DNA of 64,000 nt from Pseudonocardia sulfidoxydans NBRC 16205. GTDB taxonomy: Bacteria > Actinomycetota > Actinomycetes > Mycobacteriales > Pseudonocardiaceae. Under the pieces are notes generated by a model that did no database searches, had not been told where the DNA came from, and was given only the letters and a program-made list of their open reading frames with translations. The stretch spans positions 1 to 64,000 of the forward strand of contig NZ_BJVJ01000033.1 in assembly GCF_007989085.1 (NCBI RefSeq). The letters run 5' to 3'. Position 1 is the first letter of the stretch, and the number at the start of each line of letters is the position of its first letter. This document shows positions 60,272 to 64,000 of this stretch, piece by piece. A program made the position numbers and the translations under genes.

Positions 60272-60290
60272 TAAGGGCAGGCTAACTAAA
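60272..60290 (-). promoter_or_regulatory. IdeR/DtxR-type iron box before the N-monooxygenase gene
   Basis: TAAGGGCAGGCTAACTAAA (plus strand) matches 15 of 19 positions by hand. Directly to its left CTAACCTAA (60266-60274) is a perfect right half of the consensus, so a second, overlapping site at 60256-60274 is likely. The two together are typical of strong DtxR-family operators. The local A/T content is the highest in the region. Confidence 0.78.
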
Positions 60291-60383
60291 GCAGGCGAAC
60301 ACTCAGAGAGCCATCCGAGTGAGCTGTTCCACAGAACGACACCAGCCGTCACCGACCGTGCATGCGGCACGGGAATCGGCAGC

Positions 60384-61064
60384 TCAGTCGGAGAGCAGCG
60401 TCCTGACCAGGTCCTGCCACTGCGCGACCATCGAGTCCGAGGCGGCGTCACGGCTGTCGAAGGCGTAGGTGAGGGCCGCGCCGCGCATGCTCGTGAGCAG
60501 AAGATCACGCACTTGGCGGAACCGCGGATGCGACGAGTAGGGCTCCCCCAGCATCCGGGCGAGGGAGGCCCGGATCACCCGGCCGAGCCGGCGCTCCTCC
60601 GGCAGCAGCGCGGCCGCGATCTCGGGGTTGGTGCGGGCAGCCGTCCACAGCTCCAGGGCCGCCCAGAAATGCTGTTCGTGGAACGACGCCCACAGCGCCT
60701 CGACGACACGGTCGACCCGGTCACCGCCGCGCACCTCGGACCCCACGAGCGCGAGCACCCGGTCCTCGGTATCGCGGACCCGTTGCGCCGCAAGGTGCTG
60801 GGCCGCGGCGACCAGCAGCAGGTCGCGCGAGGGGAAGTGGTGCAGCAACCGCCCGCGCGACACCCCGGCAGCCGCCTGGATCGCCAGCGTCGACGCACCG
60901 GCGTAACCCTCGGCGACGAGACACCCGACCGCCGCGTCGAGGATCCGGGCCCGCCCGTCCTCGGCCCGCTGGGCGCGCGTGCGCAGACCCGTGCCCGGCC
61001 CCGCCGTGGCGGGGCCGGGCACGGGGTCGAGCGCGGTGCCCGCGTCGGGCGACGGACCGCTCAC
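60384..61064 (-). CDS. TetR-family transcriptional regulator
   Basis: 226 aa from a GTG at 61064 that overlaps the acyl-CoA dehydrogenase stop by four bases. After a disordered Gly/Pro-rich start, the HTH is ARILDAAVGCLVAEGYAGAS to AAAGVSRGRLLHHFPSRD. The ligand domain is helical. It is the last gene of the beta-oxidation operon and probably regulates it in response to acyl-CoA or fatty acid. It has the same C-terminal pattern as other TetR proteins of fatty-acid degradation, but the ligand is not known. Confidence 0.88.
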   Translation of the reverse strand: MSGPSPDAGTALDPVPGPATAGPGTGLRTRAQRAEDGRARILDAAVGCLVAEGYAGASTLAIQAAAGVSRGRLLHHFPSRDLLLVAAAQHLAAQRVRDTEDRVLALVGSEVRGGDRVDRVVEALWASFHEQHFWAALELWTAARTNPEIAAALLPEERRLGRVIRASLARMLGEPYSSHPRFRQVRDLLLTSMRGAALTYAFDSRDAASDSMVAQWQDLVRTLLSD

Positions 61065-62212
61065 AGGCCCAGCGACCGCCCGATGACTTCCTTCATGATC
61101 TCCGTGGTGCCGCCGTAGATCCGGGTGACGCGCGCGTCGGCGAACGCCTTCGCGATCGGGTACTCCGTCATGTAGCCGTAGCCGCCGAACAGCTGGAGGC
61201 ACCTGTCGACGACACGCCCCTGCAGCTCGGTGCACCAGTACTTCGCCTTGCTGGCGTCGGCCGCGGTCAGCTCGCCCGCGTCGAGCGCGCGGACACACGC
61301 GTCGACGTAGTGCTGGGCGATGTCGATCTCGGTGTCGAGCTCGGCGAGCACGAACCGGGAGTTCTGGAACGACCCGATCGGCGTGCCGAACGCCTTGCGC
61401 TCCTTGACATAGTCCAACGTCAGGCCCAGCGCGTAGCGGGCCGACGCGACGGCCGCGTAGCCGATCGACAGCCGCTCCTGCGGGAGGTTGCCGACGAGCT
61501 GGGCGAAGCCCTGCCCCTCCTGTCCGCCCAGCAGGTTGGCCACCGGGACGCGGACGTCGGTGAACGACAGCTCCGCGGTGTCCTGGGCGTGCTGGCCGAG
61601 CTTGTCGAGGTTGCGGCCCCGCTCGAAGCCCTCCATGCCGCGCTCGACCACGACGAGCGACATGCCCTTGTGCTTCTCCGCCGGGTCGGTCTTCACCGCG
61701 GTGATGACCAGGTCGGCGTTGATGCCGTTGGTGATGAACGTCTTGGCGCCGTTGACGACGTAGTGGTCGCCGTCGCGGATCGCCGTCGTCGACATCGAGG
61801 CGAGGTCCGACCCGATGCCCGGCTCCGTCATCGCGATCGCGGTGATCAGCTCGCCGGAGGCGATGCCGGGCAGCCAGCGGGCGCGCTGCTCGTCGTTGCA
61901 GTAGGCCATGAAGTAGGGCAGGCAGATGTCGTTGTGCAACGACAGGCCCAGCCCGGCCGCGGCGGCGCCGCAGCCCATGAGCTCCTCGTCCATGACCGCG
62001 TTGAACCGGAAGTCGCGCACCCCGCCGCCGCCGTACTCCTCGGGGATCTCGATCCCCAGGAAGCCCGACCTCCCGGCCGTGGCGAACAGCTCCCGCGGGA
62101 CGATCCCCGCCTGCTCCCACGCGTCGTGGTGCGGCACGATCTCGGCCTGCACGAACGTGCGGAACGAGTCGCGGAACGCCTCGTGGTCGTCCTCGAACAG
62201 GGTGCGCCTCAT
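61061..62212 (-). CDS. Acyl-CoA dehydrogenase
   Basis: 383 aa, FAD enzyme introducing the alpha-beta double bond in acyl-CoA. Signatures: ITAIAMTEPGIGSDLASMST, FITNGINADLVI, the catalytic-base region with QLFGGYGYMTEYPIAK, and RVTRIYGGTTEIMKEVIGRSLGL at the end. Length and motifs are standard. It lies 46 nt after the SDR gene, and its TetR neighbour overlaps it. Confidence 0.93.
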   Translation of the reverse strand: MRRTLFEDDHEAFRDSFRTFVQAEIVPHHDAWEQAGIVPRELFATAGRSGFLGIEIPEEYGGGGVRDFRFNAVMDEELMGCGAAAAGLGLSLHNDICLPYFMAYCNDEQRARWLPGIASGELITAIAMTEPGIGSDLASMSTTAIRDGDHYVVNGAKTFITNGINADLVITAVKTDPAEKHKGMSLVVVERGMEGFERGRNLDKLGQHAQDTAELSFTDVRVPVANLLGGQEGQGFAQLVGNLPQERLSIGYAAVASARYALGLTLDYVKERKAFGTPIGSFQNSRFVLAELDTEIDIAQHYVDACVRALDAGELTAADASKAKYWCTELQGRVVDRCLQLFGGYGYMTEYPIAKAFADARVTRIYGGTTEIMKEVIGRSLGL

Positions 62213-62258
62213 CGCGGTCCTCCTCGGTCCGGGTCAGCAGCAGCGACGGGTCAGCAGC

Positions 62259-63020
62259 TCAGCGGGGGGCCATCCGGATCGCGCCGTCGAGACGGATCAC
62301 CTCGCCGTTGAGCATCGGGTTGGCGACGATGTGCGCGGCCAGCGCACCGTACTCCGACGGCGAACCCAGCCGGGACGGGTGCGGGACCTGCTTGCCCAGC
62401 GAGTCGCGCGCCTCCTCGGGCAGGCTCGCGAGCAGCGGGGTGTCGAACAGGCCGGGCGCGATCGTCACGACGCGGATCATCGCGCTCGCGAGGTCGCGGG
62501 CCACCGGCAGCGTCAGGCCGACGATGCCGCCTTTGGACGCCGAGTAGGCGGCCTGCCCGATCTGGCCGTCGAACGCCGCGACCGACGCCGTGTTGACGAT
62601 GACGCCGCGCTCCCCGTCGACCGGGTCGGCCGCCGTCATGCGCTCGGCGGCGAGCCGGATGACGTTGAAGGAGCCGATCAGGTTCACCTCGACTACCCGG
62701 GTGAACAGGTCGAGCGGGAACGGGCCGTTCTTGCCGACGGTCTTGGCCGCCGGGCCGATGCCCGCGCAGTTGACCGCGACGCGCAGCGTGCCCAGCTCGG
62801 CCGCGACGTCGAGCGCCGCGGACACGGCGGCCTCGTCGCGGACGTCGGCGGGGGCGAAGCGCACGGCATCGCCCAGCTTCTCGGCGACCTGCTCCCCCGG
62901 CGAGTTCGGCAGGTCGAGGATGACGACCTTCGCGCCGGCGTCGAGCAGCGTCTCGGTGGTGGCCAGGCCGAGGCCCGACGCGCCGCCGGTGACCAGGGCG
63001 ACGGATCCGTTCACGTCCAT
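62259..63020 (-). CDS. SDR, 3-hydroxyacyl-CoA dehydrogenase type
   Basis: 253 aa. It resembles 17-beta-HSD10/FabG-like hydroxyacyl-CoA dehydrogenases: [31 protein letters not shown] with the NAD-type Asp, [10 protein letters not shown], an insert [18 protein letters not shown] characteristic of that group, and YSASKGGIV. It would oxidise the 3-hydroxyacyl-CoA formed after hydration. It stands between the thiolase and acyl-CoA dehydrogenase genes on the same strand. Confidence 0.9.
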   Translation of the reverse strand: MDVNGSVALVTGGASGLGLATTETLLDAGAKVVILDLPNSPGEQVAEKLGDAVRFAPADVRDEAAVSAALDVAAELGTLRVAVNCAGIGPAAKTVGKNGPFPLDLFTRVVEVNLIGSFNVIRLAAERMTAADPVDGERGVIVNTASVAAFDGQIGQAAYSASKGGIVGLTLPVARDLASAMIRVVTIAPGLFDTPLLASLPEEARDSLGKQVPHPSRLGSPSEYGALAAHIVANPMLNGEVIRLDGAIRMAPR

Positions 63021-63048
63021 GTGATGTCCTACTTCCGGGTCGGAATCG

Positions 63049-64000
63049 TCAGAGCAGCTCGAGGATGGTGGCGTTGGCCTGGCCGCCGCCCTCGCACATG
63101 GTCTGCAGGCCGTAGCGGATCCCGTTGTCGCGCATGTGGTGGACCATCGTCGTCATGATCCGCGCGCCGGAGCCGCCGAGGGGGTGGCCGAGTGCGATGG
63201 CCCCGCCGTTGGGGTTGAGCGTCTTGGCGTCGGCTCCGATGTCGGCGAGCCAGGCCAGGGGCACCGTCGCGAACGCCTCGTTGACCTCGAAGACGCCGAT
63301 CTGGTCGAGCGAGAGCCCGGAGCGCTTCAGCGCCTTCTCGGTGGCCGGCATCGGCGCCGTCAGCATGATCACCGGGTCGGCGGCGGCGAGGACCGCGGTG
63401 TGGACGCGGGCGATCGGGGTCAGGCCCAGCTCGGCGGCCTTCTCCGAGGTGGTCATCAGCAGGGCCGCGGAGCCGTCGGAGATCTGCGAGGCGTTGCCCG
63501 CGGTGACGACGCCGTCGGGCTTGAAGACGGTCTTGAGCTGGCCGAGCTTCTCCACGGTGCCGCCGCGGCGGATGCCCTCGTCGGCGGCGACCACGGTCCC
63601 GTCGGGAAGGGTGACGGGCGCGATCTGGCCCTCGAAGCGACCGTCGTCCTGCGCGACGGCGGCCTTCTCGTGGCTCGTGATGGAGAACTCGTCGACCTGG
63701 GTGCGCGAGAAGCCCCACCGCTCGGCGATCATCTCGGCGCCGACACCCTGGTTCGGGAACACGCCGCCGTAGCGGGCGTCGAAGTCGGCCCCGAACGGGC
63801 TCGCGTCGGCGAAGGTGGAGCCCATCGGCACCCGGCTCATCGACTCGACACCACCGGCGACGACGACGTCGTACTGCCCGGCGACGAGGCCGGCGGCCGC
63901 GAAGTGGACCGACTGCTGGCTCGACCCGCACTGGCGGTCGACGGTCACGCCGGGGACCGACTCGGGCCAGCCGGCCGACAGGACCGCGGTGCGGCCGATG
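63049..64000 (-). CDS. Thiolase (acetyl-CoA acyltransferase), 5' end beyond window
   Basis: The C-terminal 316 residues of a thiolase. The nucleophilic Cys is in [11 protein letters not shown], the second-half residues in [17 protein letters not shown] (His) and [11 protein letters not shown] (Cys). The reading frame enters from the right edge, so the start is not visible. It cleaves 3-oxoacyl-CoA or joins acetyl-CoA units. It heads the visible operon thiolase-SDR-acyl-CoA dehydrogenase-TetR. Confidence 0.94.
   Translation of the reverse strand, partial: IGRTAVLSAGWPESVPGVTVDRQCGSSQQSVHFAAAGLVAGQYDVVVAGGVESMSRVPMGSTFADASPFGADFDARYGGVFPNQGVGAEMIAERWGFSRTQVDEFSITSHEKAAVAQDDGRFEGQIAPVTLPDGTVVAADEGIRRGGTVEKLGQLKTVFKPDGVVTAGNASQISDGSAALLMTTSEKAAELGLTPIARVHTAVLAAADPVIMLTAPMPATEKALKRSGLSLDQIGVFEVNEAFATVPLAWLADIGADAKTLNPNGGAIALGHPLGGSGARIMTTMVHHMRDNGIRYGLQTMCEGGGQANATILELL

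Noticed and set aside
1-64000. tRNA, rRNA, CRISPR, insertion sequence or prophage
   Set aside because: No cloverleaf, regularly spaced repeat array, transposase or phage gene was noticed in intergenic regions or frames. tRNA detection by eye is imperfect, so a tRNA scan would be the decisive check.

Overview
This 64 kb window is chromosomal DNA of a very GC-rich actinobacterium, most likely Pseudonocardiales (Pseudonocardia-like). The reasons are codon use strongly biased to G/C, many GTG starts, and a typical actinobacterial gene set: IdeR, Lsr2, GlnE with GlnA2, a CaeA-like lipoprotein next to panB, a mycothiol-type maleylpyruvate isomerase, and a DUF5685 protein. I see no rRNA, tRNA, CRISPR array, prophage or insertion sequence. 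The family assignment is inferred from gene content, not from a search.

Region 1 (1-8.2 kb, minus strand) is a DNA-repair and tRNA-modification block: miaB, a small membrane protein, a HerA-like ATPase, a DUF302 protein, a VapBC-type toxin-antitoxin pair, sbcD and a truncated sbcC. Region 2 (8.3-16.9 kb) is glutamate uptake: an orphan TAXI solute-binding lipoprotein, a two-component system resembling GluK/GluR, the gluABCD ABC transporter, a LysE exporter and a DUF5685 protein with an extreme cysteine tail. Region 3 (17-25.2 kb) is nitrogen control and pantothenate: glnE, a GNAT protein, glnA2, a TAP-like lipoprotein hydrolase and panB. Region 4 (25.3-36.4 kb) is metabolic: a glutamate-cysteine ligase family protein and a nitroreductase that share an iron box, an RNB nuclease, an unrecognised pair (a 55-aa protein and a Cys-rich protein), a gentisate-type isomerase and hydrolase, an orphan molybdenum hydroxylase and a class I fumarase.

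Region 5 (36.5-45.8 kb) holds a beta-lactamase-fold serine hydrolase, a GNAT/acyl-CoA ligase fusion overlapping acuC (an acetylation/deacetylation pair), the ideR-galE pair, a DUF4192 protein and an M23 peptidase. Region 6 (46.2-53.1 kb) carries an indolepyruvate ferredoxin oxidoreductase, an AMP-dependent acyl-CoA ligase, a permuted NlpC/P60 protein and lsr2 preceded by a 23-codon leader ORF. Region 7 (53.2-60.3 kb) is a compact iron locus: MFS transporter, aromatic-type decarboxylase, Fe-siderophore binding lipoprotein, N-formyltransferase and ornithine/lysine N-monooxygenase, with two IdeR-type boxes and no NRPS or siderophore synthetase. Region 8 (60.4-64 kb) is a beta-oxidation operon (thiolase, SDR, acyl-CoA dehydrogenase, TetR).

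The window therefore contains both the iron regulator (ideR) and three candidate IdeR boxes. Intergenic spaces are marked by long near-perfect hairpins without U-tracts. One 51-nt palindrome occurs twice, almost identically, 16 kb apart.
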